A stretch of DNA of 13,793 bases from Bacillota bacterium (GTDB lineage: Bacteria > Bacillota > Desulfotomaculia > Desulfotomaculales > JAJYZD01). Below are positions 6,614 through 12,475 of the stretch, in pieces. Position 1 is the stretch's first letter. The number at the start of each line of letters is the position of its first letter. The notes under the pieces are model-generated. The model did no database searches. It was given only the letters and a program-made list of their open reading frames with translations, and was not told where the DNA came from. The stretch is from NCBI GenBank assembly GCA_021800315.1, contig JAJYZD010000084.1:1-13793 (forward strand), in the 5' to 3' direction. The translations under genes and the position numbers were made by a program.

Positions 6614-6642
6614 ATTATACGAAACGAAAGGGATTTTGTCAA
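6614..6642 (-). promoter_or_regulatory. Perfect consensus sigma-A promoter of greA-lysS
   Basis: On the minus strand TTGACA (6642-6637) and TATAAT (6619-6614) are separated by exactly 17 bp, a full consensus match. Transcription should start near 6607, giving a leader of about 140 nt before greA. Confidence 0.93.
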
Positions 6643-6904
6643 GCATAATCGGGACCGCGTGGTTCATCCCAAATCATGGCACCCGGACATCCCCCCGTTC
6701 CCGGCCGACCGGAAGGAGCCAAGGGCGATCCGGCTGAATTCACCTATTCCCCTGGTCCGCTCCGAAAGCCGCCTGCATAACATGCCCCGGCGGAAGGATT
6801 TTTACCACCGGACCGGGGAAGTTTCCGCCCGGCCCGACGAACCCCGGCGATCCCCTGCGGAACAACCGGCCGCGGTTTTCAGGTACGGCATGAGTCCCCT
6901 TGCG
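6643..6904. other. Intergenic region, no gene seen
   Basis: This is the space between the greA promoter and the pst terminator; with the terminator and trailing bases the non-coding stretch extends to about 7021. A plus-strand open frame (6659-6949) and a minus-strand one (6802-6990) both run through the terminator hairpin and lack ribosome binding sites. I looked for transposase or tRNA remnants in all frames and recognised none. Confidence 0.5.
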
Positions 6905-6947
6905 AAAAACAAGCCCCCCGGCAACCCCAAAAGATGCCGGGGGGGCT
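6905..6947 (-). terminator. Intrinsic terminator of the pst operon
   Basis: AGCCCCCCGGCA (6912-6923) pairs with TGCC-G7-CT (6935-6947) with one extra G, giving an 11-12 bp GC-rich stem. On the minus strand it is followed by TTGTTTTT (6912-6905, the first T belonging to the stem). It lies about 75 nt beyond the pstA stop codon, so the operon ends there. Confidence 0.85.
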
Positions 6948-7021
6948 GAAGCCGCTTCGGCACCTTTCCGGCAATTCCCCGCCGGAGCAAGGTGGCTTAA
7001 CCTTTTATGCCCGGCCCGGTC

Positions 7022-7864
7022 TTACAGGGCCCGGCGTCCGACCAGCAGGCGCCCGACGATGTTGAAAGCGAGAACCATCAGGATGAGGATCAGGGCGGCC
7101 GCGTAGGCCAGGGCGTGGGCCGAGGCAAACGGCTCGTTGATGAAGTTCCAGACCGCGTAGGTAAGATAGCCGACCGGGGAATGAATCAGGCTGCCGGTGG
7201 GCATGTAGTTGGACCAGGCGGCGGTGTAGATCAGCGGCGCGGTCTCACCCATGGCCCGCCCGACCGCGATGATCACCCCGGTGAGAATGCCCGGTATTCC
7301 CCCGCGCAAGACGATACGGAAAGCGGTGGTCGGGTGGGTGGCGCCCAGGGCCAGGGAAGCCTCCCGCCAGGTGTGGGGAACCCTGCTCATGGCGATTTCC
7401 GCCGACCGCATAATGTAGGGCACCATGATTATGGTCAGGGTGATCGACCCGGCCAGCAGGGAAAACCCCCAGCCCAGCCATATCACCATGGTTACGTACC
7501 CGAAGTAGCCCAGCACGATGGAGGGGACCCCGGTGAGAATGTCGGCCGCCTGGCGCAAAAACCAGCCCAATCGCTTTGATCCGAACTCACTGAGATACAG
7601 ACCGCCCGCGATGCCCAGCGGCGCCGCGAAAACCAGGGCCAGGGCGACCAGCAGGATGGTGCCGGTGATGGCGTTGGCCAGCCCGCCCGCCACGCCCACC
7701 GTGACGGTCGTAAACAGCTTCCAGGACAGGGCGGCCAGCCCCTTCGCCGTCACGGTCCAAATGATATCCACCAGCGGTAACAGGGAGACCATTGTGGCAG
7801 CTATTACCATTATGGTTAAAAGGTGGTTTTTCAGGCGCCGGCTGACGCCGGTTCTGCCGTTCAC
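7022..7864 (-). CDS. pstA: Phosphate ABC transporter permease PstA
   Basis: This 280-residue integral membrane protein is one of the two permeases of the high-affinity phosphate importer. About six hydrophobic segments are visible. The family signatures include ADILTGVPSIVLGYFGY (107-123), the cytoplasmic EAA loop REASLALGATHPTTAF (167-182) that docks on the ATPase, and GRAMGETAPL (202-211). The start is GTG, overlapping the pstC stop as GTGA (4-nt overlap), with GGAGGTGA 6 nt upstream. This very strong ribosome binding site implies tight translational coupling. The usual next gene, pstB, does not follow; a terminator does. Confidence 0.96.
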   Translation of the reverse strand: MNGRTGVSRRLKNHLLTIMVIAATMVSLLPLVDIIWTVTAKGLAALSWKLFTTVTVGVAGGLANAITGTILLVALALVFAAPLGIAGGLYLSEFGSKRLGWFLRQAADILTGVPSIVLGYFGYVTMVIWLGWGFSLLAGSITLTIIMVPYIMRSAEIAMSRVPHTWREASLALGATHPTTAFRIVLRGGIPGILTGVIIAVGRAMGETAPLIYTAAWSNYMPTGSLIHSPVGYLTYAVWNFINEPFASAHALAYAAALILILMVLAFNIVGRLLVGRRAL

Positions 7865-8868
7865 CGCTTGTCACCTCCGGCGCGGGGAGTCCCGATCAGG
7901 GACACGCCGGCGGTTACCACCGGTACCAGGATATTGACCATCAGGGTGATGATGAACAGGGCCAGGGCCAGTTCGGCCAGGGCGTGGACGGCCATACCGG
8001 TGGGATCGGTCATGGCGCTGTCCAAAAGAGTGACGATGGTGGCGGCCATGGTACCCACCGGACTGTAGATGTTGTACGGCAGGATGTTGACCGCCGAGCC
8101 GCTGACCATCAGCACGGCCATGGTTTCGCCCATGGCCCGGCCCAGCCCCAATACGACGGCGGCGATGATCCCGGACCTGGCGTACGGCAGGATGATGGTG
8201 CGCACCAGTTCCCACCTGGTCACGCCCAGGGCCAGGCCCTGCTCCTTCATATCCCGGGGTACCCGCGCCAGGACGTCCCGGCTGACGGCGGCAATGATGG
8301 GAATGATCATGACGGCCAGCACCAGCCCCGCCGAGAGAAGCCCCACCCCGCTACCCACCGGCCCGGCCAGGAAAGGAATGAAGCCGAGGACCCGGGCCAG
8401 GAAAGGGCCCAGGTCACGGGCCACCAGGGGCGCGACGACTTCCACGCCCCACAGGCCGAAAACCACGCTGGGCACCCCGGCCAGAAGCTCCACCAGAACA
8501 CCGACGGCCGCCCCCAACCGCGCCGGCGCGACCTCGGTGATGAACACGGCCACGCCCACCGCCACCGGCACGGCCACCACCAGGGCGATCAGGGAAGTCA
8601 GCAGGGTGCCGACCAGGAACACCAGGATGCCGTATTCGGCTCCTTGCGGGGCCTGGACCCCGTTGTGGACCACAAGGCTCCCGCCGTACAGGTTGCCGAC
8701 GTTCCAGGGAATGCGCCACAGGAACGGCCAGCCGTTGAAGCGGATGGACGGCCAGGCGAATATGGACATGACCGCCAGTACGGCCACAAGGAAAAAGAGG
8801 CCACTGGCGGCAAACATGCCGCTGGTGGCCACAACCAGTCTTTCACGCCAGGGGGCGGGACGACTCAT
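7861..8868 (-). CDS. pstC: Phosphate ABC transporter permease PstC
   Basis: This is the partner permease of PstA, 335 residues from the chosen start. It has an N-terminal membrane segment (about 14-38), a periplasm-facing stretch with WRIPWNVGN, then several membrane helices, the ELLAGVPSVVFGLWG signature (127-141), the EAA-type loop KEQGLALGVTRWELV (208-222), and GRAMGETMAV (243-252). I chose the ATG at 8868, 7 nt after the pstS stop. A TTG six codons upstream overlaps the end of pstS and has no ribosome binding site of its own. The Shine-Dalgarno for the ATG (GGGAG, 11 nt away) is weak, so translation probably depends on coupling to pstS. Confidence 0.95.
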   Translation of the reverse strand: MSRPAPWRERLVVATSGMFAASGLFFLVAVLAVMSIFAWPSIRFNGWPFLWRIPWNVGNLYGGSLVVHNGVQAPQGAEYGILVFLVGTLLTSLIALVVAVPVAVGVAVFITEVAPARLGAAVGVLVELLAGVPSVVFGLWGVEVVAPLVARDLGPFLARVLGFIPFLAGPVGSGVGLLSAGLVLAVMIIPIIAAVSRDVLARVPRDMKEQGLALGVTRWELVRTIILPYARSGIIAAVVLGLGRAMGETMAVLMVSGSAVNILPYNIYSPVGTMAATIVTLLDSAMTDPTGMAVHALAELALALFIITLMVNILVPVVTAGVSLIGTPRAGGDKR

Positions 8869-8875
8869 GTCCGAT

Positions 8876-9964
8876 CTAGCTCCCAATCCTGTTTATTTGG
8901 TCCTGGCTGAGCCTTACGATGGCAGCCGGCAGGGGCTGGAAGTGCACCTGGTTCAGAAAGGAGGGCGCACCGCCGCCGGAGGAGGAAAGGGCCCAGGTCA
9001 GGAAGTCCTTGACCGCGGTCGCGGTGGCGGCATCGGCCTGCTTCCGGTTGATGATGGCGTACTCGTAATTGATGATGGGATAGGACTGGGCGCCCGGAGC
9101 AAAGACCAGGGAGATACGCTCGTCCGCGGGCGTCTGTTTGTACATGGCCCCGGCCGCGGCTTGAACCGTAGCCGGCGTAGGCAGCAGGAAGTTGCCGGCG
9201 CGGTTTTGCAACTCAGCCTCACCCAGGCCTTTTTGCCTGGTCTGGTCCAGCCAGCTGATGCCGATGTAGGCGATGGAATACGGAGTCTGTTGGGCATTCT
9301 GCACCATACCGGGGTTGCCCTGGGCCGCGACGCCGCCCGGTACAGCCGGCCAGTTGATGTTCAAACCGGCCCCCGGGCCGTTTTTCCAGGACGGAGTGCT
9401 GTCGCTCAGGTACTGGGTGAAGATGAAGGTGTCGCCGCTGCCGTCCGCCCGATGGATGGGAATGATGACCTTATGGGGCAGTTTGACGCCGGGATTGAGC
9501 CTGGCGATGGCCGGGTCGTCCCAGTAGGTGGTCCGGCTGTAGATCCTGGCCAGGACGGGACCGCTCAGCTTCAGGTGCACGTTGTTCAGGCCGGGCACGT
9601 TGTAGTTGATTTGTTGGGCGGAAATGGCCAGGGGAATGTTGAGCATGCCGGGGTTTACAGCCAGGGAAGTCTTGTCCATGTAGGCATCCGAGGCGCCGAT
9701 CTGGGCCGAGCCGTTCTCGGCCTCGGAGATCCCCGTGCCGCTGCCGGTGCCGTTGGTGGTGATCTGGACATTCTTGTGGTTGGCCGTGTAGGCGGGTACC
9801 CAGAGATTAAACAAAGGATAAAGCAGGGTTGAGCCGGTTTCCAGGAGGGATACCTGACTGCCCGAGGCGCCGCCCGGGGACGCGCCGCAACCGGCCAACG
9901 TGACGGCCAGTACCCCCGCCACGGCCAGACCGGTCAGTAACTTCCAGACCCTTGGTTTACGCAA
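8876..9964 (-). CDS. pstS: Phosphate-binding lipoprotein PstS
   Basis: This 362-residue extracellular phosphate-binding protein belongs to the Pst importer. The signal peptide ends in the lipobox LAGC (Cys26), so it should be lipid-anchored to the outer face of the membrane. Phosphate-site motifs of the PstS family are visible: ETGSTLLYPLFNLW (42-55), NGTGSGTGI (71-79), GASDAYM (90-96) and HRADGSGDTFIFTQYLS (171-187). The start is TTG. The purine-rich AAGGAGAGGA at 9971-9980 provides a ribosome binding site, and no ATG lies nearby that would keep the signal peptide intact. It is first in the operon, downstream of a PhoP box with a TATACT -10, so it is expected to be induced by phosphate starvation. 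Confidence 0.96.
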   Translation of the reverse strand: MRKPRVWKLLTGLAVAGVLAVTLAGCGASPGGASGSQVSLLETGSTLLYPLFNLWVPAYTANHKNVQITTNGTGSGTGISEAENGSAQIGASDAYMDKTSLAVNPGMLNIPLAISAQQINYNVPGLNNVHLKLSGPVLARIYSRTTYWDDPAIARLNPGVKLPHKVIIPIHRADGSGDTFIFTQYLSDSTPSWKNGPGAGLNINWPAVPGGVAAQGNPGMVQNAQQTPYSIAYIGISWLDQTRQKGLGEAELQNRAGNFLLPTPATVQAAAGAMYKQTPADERISLVFAPGAQSYPIINYEYAIINRKQADAATATAVKDFLTWALSSSGGGAPSFLNQVHFQPLPAAIVRLSQDQINRIGS

Positions 9965-10013
9965 AGAACTTCCTCTCCTTGTAAATCTTTTTTGCAGCCG
10001 ACTGGTTGACCAT

Positions 10014-10067
10014 AGTATACTTGGCCAATGTTAATTTACTGTTAAGACCATGTTGCCTTTACTTTAA
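10014..10067 (-). promoter_or_regulatory. PhoP box and -10 element of the pst operon
   Basis: On the minus strand four hexamers repeat with an exact 11-bp period: TTAAAG (10067-10062), GCAACA (10056-10051), TTAACA (10045-10040) and TTAACA (10034-10029). TATACT (10019-10014) follows as the -10. This is the architecture of Bacillus-type PhoP boxes, with TTAACA-like repeats separated by about 5 bp. There is no good -35, as expected for a promoter that needs phosphorylated PhoP. It predicts phosphate control through PhoP-PhoR. Confidence 0.85.
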
Positions 10068-10112
10068 TTATGAACATACCTTCAGCTTACGCCGATGCCA
10101 GGACCGCCCCTA

Positions 10113-10141
10113 TTTACGCCCCGGCGTCCGGAGGATATAAT
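10113..10141 (+). promoter_or_regulatory. Probable sigma-A promoter of nadE
   Basis: TTTACG (10113-10118) and a perfect TATAAT (10136-10141) are separated by 17 bp. The predicted start near 10148 lies very close to the coding region. If correct, it would favour the TTG at 10169 over the ATG at 10154 as the start codon, since the ATG's ribosome binding site would not be fully transcribed. Confidence 0.55.
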
Positions 10142-10153
10142 AGGGGGCAGAAG

Positions 10154-11812
10154 ATGGGGGGAACACACTTGCGCATAGCACTGGCCCAGATCAACCCGAT
10201 AATCGGCGATATTCCGTACAACACGGCCAAAATACGGTCCTTTCTCCGGCGCAGCCGGGACGGGGGGGCGGATCTGGCCGTGTTTCCCGAGTTGTCCGTC
10301 ACCGGCTACCCGCCCAAAGACCTCCTCTGCCGCCGCGATTTCCTGGCCCAGGTGGACAACGCCCTGACCCTTGAACTCCTGCCGGCCAGCCGCGAAATGC
10401 CCTGCATCCTGGGCGCCCCCCTGCCGGACCCGGAAAACCCCGCCTTCACCCGCAACGCGGCTCTCCTGCTGGCGGACGGCAAAATAGCCGGCCGCCAGGA
10501 CAAGAGCCTCTTACCCAACTACGACGTTTTCGACGAGAGCCGCTATTTCACCCCGGCCGTAACAAGGGAGCCGGTGCCCTTCCGGGGCCTGTCCCTCGGT
10601 CTGACGGTGTGCGAGGATATCTGGAACGACAAGGATTTCTGGAACCGCCGGCTTTACCCCGTCGACCCGGTGGAGGAGCTGTGCCGCCGGGGGTGCGACC
10701 TCGTCGTCAATTTGTCCGCCTCTCCCTATCACTACCGCAAGATGACCCTGCGCAGCGAAATGGTCGGCGCCCAGGCCGCCAAGTACGGGAAGCCGGTCAT
10801 TTACCTCAACCAGACCGGCGGCAACGACGACCTCATTTTCGACGGGGAGAGCATGTTCTTCGACGCCCAAGGCCGCCTGGTGACCTGCCTGGCCGCCTTC
10901 CGGGAGGACTTCGCCGTTGTCGACACCACCGCAATTGGAACGGAGATAACCCTGCCGGAGGAAGACGCCGGCTGGGTGTACCAGGCCCTCGTCCTGGGTA
11001 TTCGCGACTACCTGGGCAAGACCGGCTTTTCCCGGGCCGTGATCGGACTGTCCGGCGGTATAGATTCGGCGGTGACGGCGGCGCTGGCCGCGCACGCCCT
11101 GGGTCCGGCCAACGTCCTGGGGGTGATCATGCCTTCCCGCTACTCCTCGCCCGCAAGCAGGGAGGACGCCGGGCAATTGGCTGAGAACCTGGGCATACCG
11201 TACCGGATCATCCCGCTGGAAGCCATTTTCCAATCCTACCTGGCCGCTTTCGATGAATCGGGCCGGGCGCAAAAGGACCTGGCCGAGGAAAACGTGCAGG
11301 CCCGTATCCGGGGCAACATTCTGATGTTCCTGTCCAACCGGGAAGGCGCCATGGTGCTGACCACCGGCAACAAATCGGAGATAGCGGTGGGCTATTGCAC
11401 CCTCTACGGGGACATGTCGGGCGGACTGGGGGTCCTGGCCGACATCCCCAAGGAGATGGTCTACCTCCTTGCCGCCCACATCAACCGGGAGAAGGAAATC
11501 ATTCCCGCCCGCATCATCGAAAAGCCGCCGTCGGCCGAACTCCGTCCGGACCAAAGGGACGAGGATTCACTCCCCCCCTATCCGGTCCTCGACCCCATCC
11601 TGCGAGCCTACGTAGAGGATAACCGGTCCATCGGAGAGATGGTGGCCGCCGGCTTCGATCCCGGCCTGGTGCGAAGCGTAACCACCATGGTGGACCGGGC
11701 CGAATACAAGAGAAGGCAGGCTGCCCCGGGCCTGCGGGTAACCTCCAAGGCCTTCGGCCCGGGCCGCCGCATGCCCATAGCGCAGCGCTGGTGTCCGGCG
11801 CCCCGGGAATAG
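10154..11812 (+). CDS. nadE: Glutamine-dependent NAD+ synthetase
   Basis: This 552-residue enzyme catalyses the last step of NAD synthesis: deamido-NAD+ is amidated with ATP and glutamine. The N-terminal nitrilase-type glutaminase domain (about 6-265) has the Glu-Lys-Cys triad: Glu46 in FPELSVTGYPPKDLL, Lys117 in GRQDKSLLPNYDVFDESRYF, and Cys153 in GLTVCEDIW. The C-terminal synthetase domain (about 275-540) has the ATP pyrophosphatase P-loop SGGIDS (300-305), TTGNKSEIAVGYCTLYGDM (403-421) and KPPSAELRPDQRDED (457-471). Start choice: ATG 10154 has AGGGGG 6 nt upstream. TTG 10169 has GGGGGGA upstream and gives the typical LRIALAQINP beginning. A far-upstream ATG at 10070 overlaps the PhoP box and is rejected. 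It is divergent from pst. Confidence 0.96.
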   Translation: MGGTHLRIALAQINPIIGDIPYNTAKIRSFLRRSRDGGADLAVFPELSVTGYPPKDLLCRRDFLAQVDNALTLELLPASREMPCILGAPLPDPENPAFTRNAALLLADGKIAGRQDKSLLPNYDVFDESRYFTPAVTREPVPFRGLSLGLTVCEDIWNDKDFWNRRLYPVDPVEELCRRGCDLVVNLSASPYHYRKMTLRSEMVGAQAAKYGKPVIYLNQTGGNDDLIFDGESMFFDAQGRLVTCLAAFREDFAVVDTTAIGTEITLPEEDAGWVYQALVLGIRDYLGKTGFSRAVIGLSGGIDSAVTAALAAHALGPANVLGVIMPSRYSSPASREDAGQLAENLGIPYRIIPLEAIFQSYLAAFDESGRAQKDLAEENVQARIRGNILMFLSNREGAMVLTTGNKSEIAVGYCTLYGDMSGGLGVLADIPKEMVYLLAAHINREKEIIPARIIEKPPSAELRPDQRDEDSLPPYPVLDPILRAYVEDNRSIGEMVAAGFDPGLVRSVTTMVDRAEYKRRQAAPGLRVTSKAFGPGRRMPIAQRWCPAPRE

Positions 11813-11867
11813 TGACAATAAGCACAAGAGAGAAGGCCGGAGAAAGGTTACTTTTGCTTAATGTGAA

Positions 11868-11896
11868 TTGACAATGGCTTTCAAAGGTGCTACCCT
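11868..11896 (+). promoter_or_regulatory. Promoter of the small leader/ORF unit
   Basis: A perfect -35 TTGACA (11868-11873) is followed after 17 bp by TACCCT (11891-11896), a weak -10. Transcription would start near 11903. It lies just past nadE, and no terminator separates the two, so readthrough from nadE is also possible. Confidence 0.55.
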
Positions 11897-11902
11897 ATTT
11901 CC

Positions 11903-12001
11903 ATAACACCATTAACCACTATCCGAGTAGCCGGAGTCTTTTAGTGGCAACGGGCCAGAAAGCCGTGAGACTTTTCGCGGAAGTGGGGTGAAAAAGTGCT
12001 T
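11903..12001 (+). promoter_or_regulatory. Structured leader RNA, possible riboswitch-like element
   Basis: A leader of about 100 nt precedes the 46-residue ORF. One helix joins CCACTATCCG (11916-11925) to CGGA (11932-11935) and TAGTGG (11942-11947), with a bulge. A second hairpin uses CAACGG (11948-11953) and CCGTG. The CCACT strand (11916-11920) can alternatively pair with AGTGG at 11982-11986, next to the ribosome binding site. Two similar segments, GAGTCTTTTAGTGG and GAGACTTTTCGCGG, lie 32 nt apart. I compared it by memory with common riboswitch classes and recognised none. Confidence 0.4.
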
Positions 12002-12142
12002 ATGGACAAAAAGACTGGTCGCGAAGACATGGACCAGGACAAGCTGGAGGAACTGGAAGAGGAAGAAGAAATCAAGCGCATCAGCCAGCTGAACCCGGCC
12101 ACCAGTTGCGGGCGGGACGAAGACCGCTTTGCGAACAAGTAG
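12002..12142 (+). CDS. Small, highly acidic 46-residue protein, unknown function
   Basis: This is a short open frame between a promoter/leader and a strong terminator. It encodes 46 residues beginning MDKKTGREDMDQDKLEE, with a run of five Glu inside a probable helix (residues about 12-29). The C-terminal half is ISQLNPATSCGRDEDRFANK, with one Cys. No signal peptide or membrane segment is visible. ATG 12002 has GGGGTGA about 10 nt upstream; an in-frame GTG at 11996 is closer to that site and would add two residues. That the ORF fits precisely between the leader and a terminator starting two bases after its stop codon is the main argument that it is real. I do not recognise the family. If it is not translated, the unit could be a small RNA. 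Confidence 0.6.
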   Translation: MDKKTGREDMDQDKLEELEEEEEIKRISQLNPATSCGRDEDRFANK

Positions 12143-12143
12143 G

Positions 12144-12175
12144 AAAAGAGATCCCGCAGGGGATCTCTTTTTTTT
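12144..12175 (+). terminator. Strong intrinsic terminator after the 46-residue ORF
   Basis: GAGATCCC (12148-12155) and GGGATCTC (12160-12167) form a perfect 8-bp stem with a 4-nt loop, followed by a run of eight T. Four A before the stem can extend the pairing. It defines the 3' end of the small unit, and probably of nadE readthrough. Confidence 0.95.
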
Positions 12176-12256
12176 GCTCCGGCGGCCTCTTCACTCCCCC
12201 TGCCGACGAACGGTGTGACAAAGGTGGAAAGGGCATTATAGCCGGCCCTCGTGAGT
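12176..12256. other. Short non-coding spacer beside the transposase relic
   Basis: This stretch joins the strong terminator to the transposase fragment. I translated the minus strand in the frames that would continue the transposase and found nothing recognisable. A TATAAT on the minus strand near 12233-12240 has no convincing -35. Confidence 0.4.
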
Positions 12257-12412
12257 CTACACCCCGAATAAGCATGTGCCTTTTCCCCCGGCAGTCACCT
12301 GATGCTTCTCGGCCAAGGTTTGGTTGCCGGTACCCGATCCATCCGTATGGATCGTACTTCCTTCTTCAATGGCAGCTTCTATAAAGGCGTGGAGACTTTT
12401 CTTCGATACATT
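12257..12412 (-). pseudogene. Fragment of an IS1595-family (ISXO2-like) transposase
   Basis: The minus-strand frame from 12412 to a TAG at 12257 encodes about 51 residues, including SLHAFIEAAIEEGSTIHTDG and then, after a few residues, AEKHQVTAGGKG. This resembles the part of the IS1595/ISXO2-like DDE transposase that reads roughly SL-x-F-(I/V)-x(4-6)-GS-T-(I/V)-x-TDG, then HE-V, where TD carries a catalytic Asp. The usual W-x-G-Y after TDG is altered. A stop codon (TAA) lies two codons upstream, and the rest of the transposase and the terminal inverted repeats are missing. It is therefore a decayed remnant. Recognition is from memory of the family, not from a search. Confidence 0.55.
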
Positions 12413-12417
12413 AGTTT

Positions 12418-12456
12418 AGGAAACGCGACGGTGGGGATTTCCGCTCCACCGTCGCG
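12418..12456 (-). terminator. Probable terminator of the SLH protein gene
   Basis: CGCGACGGTGG (12424-12434) and CCACCGTCGCG (12446-12456) form a perfect 11-bp stem with an 11-nt loop, 19 bases beyond the SLH gene stop. On the minus strand it is followed by TTTCCT, a weak U-tract. A transcript 3' end here is likely because of the stem strength and its position. Confidence 0.65.
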
Positions 12457-12475
12457 CTCCATGACTTGCACCAGC

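Noticed and set aside
6331..6642. 103-codon frame starting in the greA promoter region
   Set aside because: It begins within the promoter itself and overlaps greA out of frame.
8069..9832. 587-codon plus-strand open frame opposite pstC and pstS
   Set aside because: It lies fully antisense to two clearly identified genes. Long antisense frames are expected in GC-rich coding DNA, and the translation has no family features.
10070..10153. Longer N-terminus for nadE from an ATG at 10070
   Set aside because: It would read through the nadE promoter and begins just beside the PhoP box; NAD synthetases normally begin near the RIALAQINP segment.
10511..11554. 347-codon minus-strand frame opposite nadE
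   Set aside because: Antisense shadow of a well-supported enzyme with intact catalytic motifs; no ribosome binding site of note.
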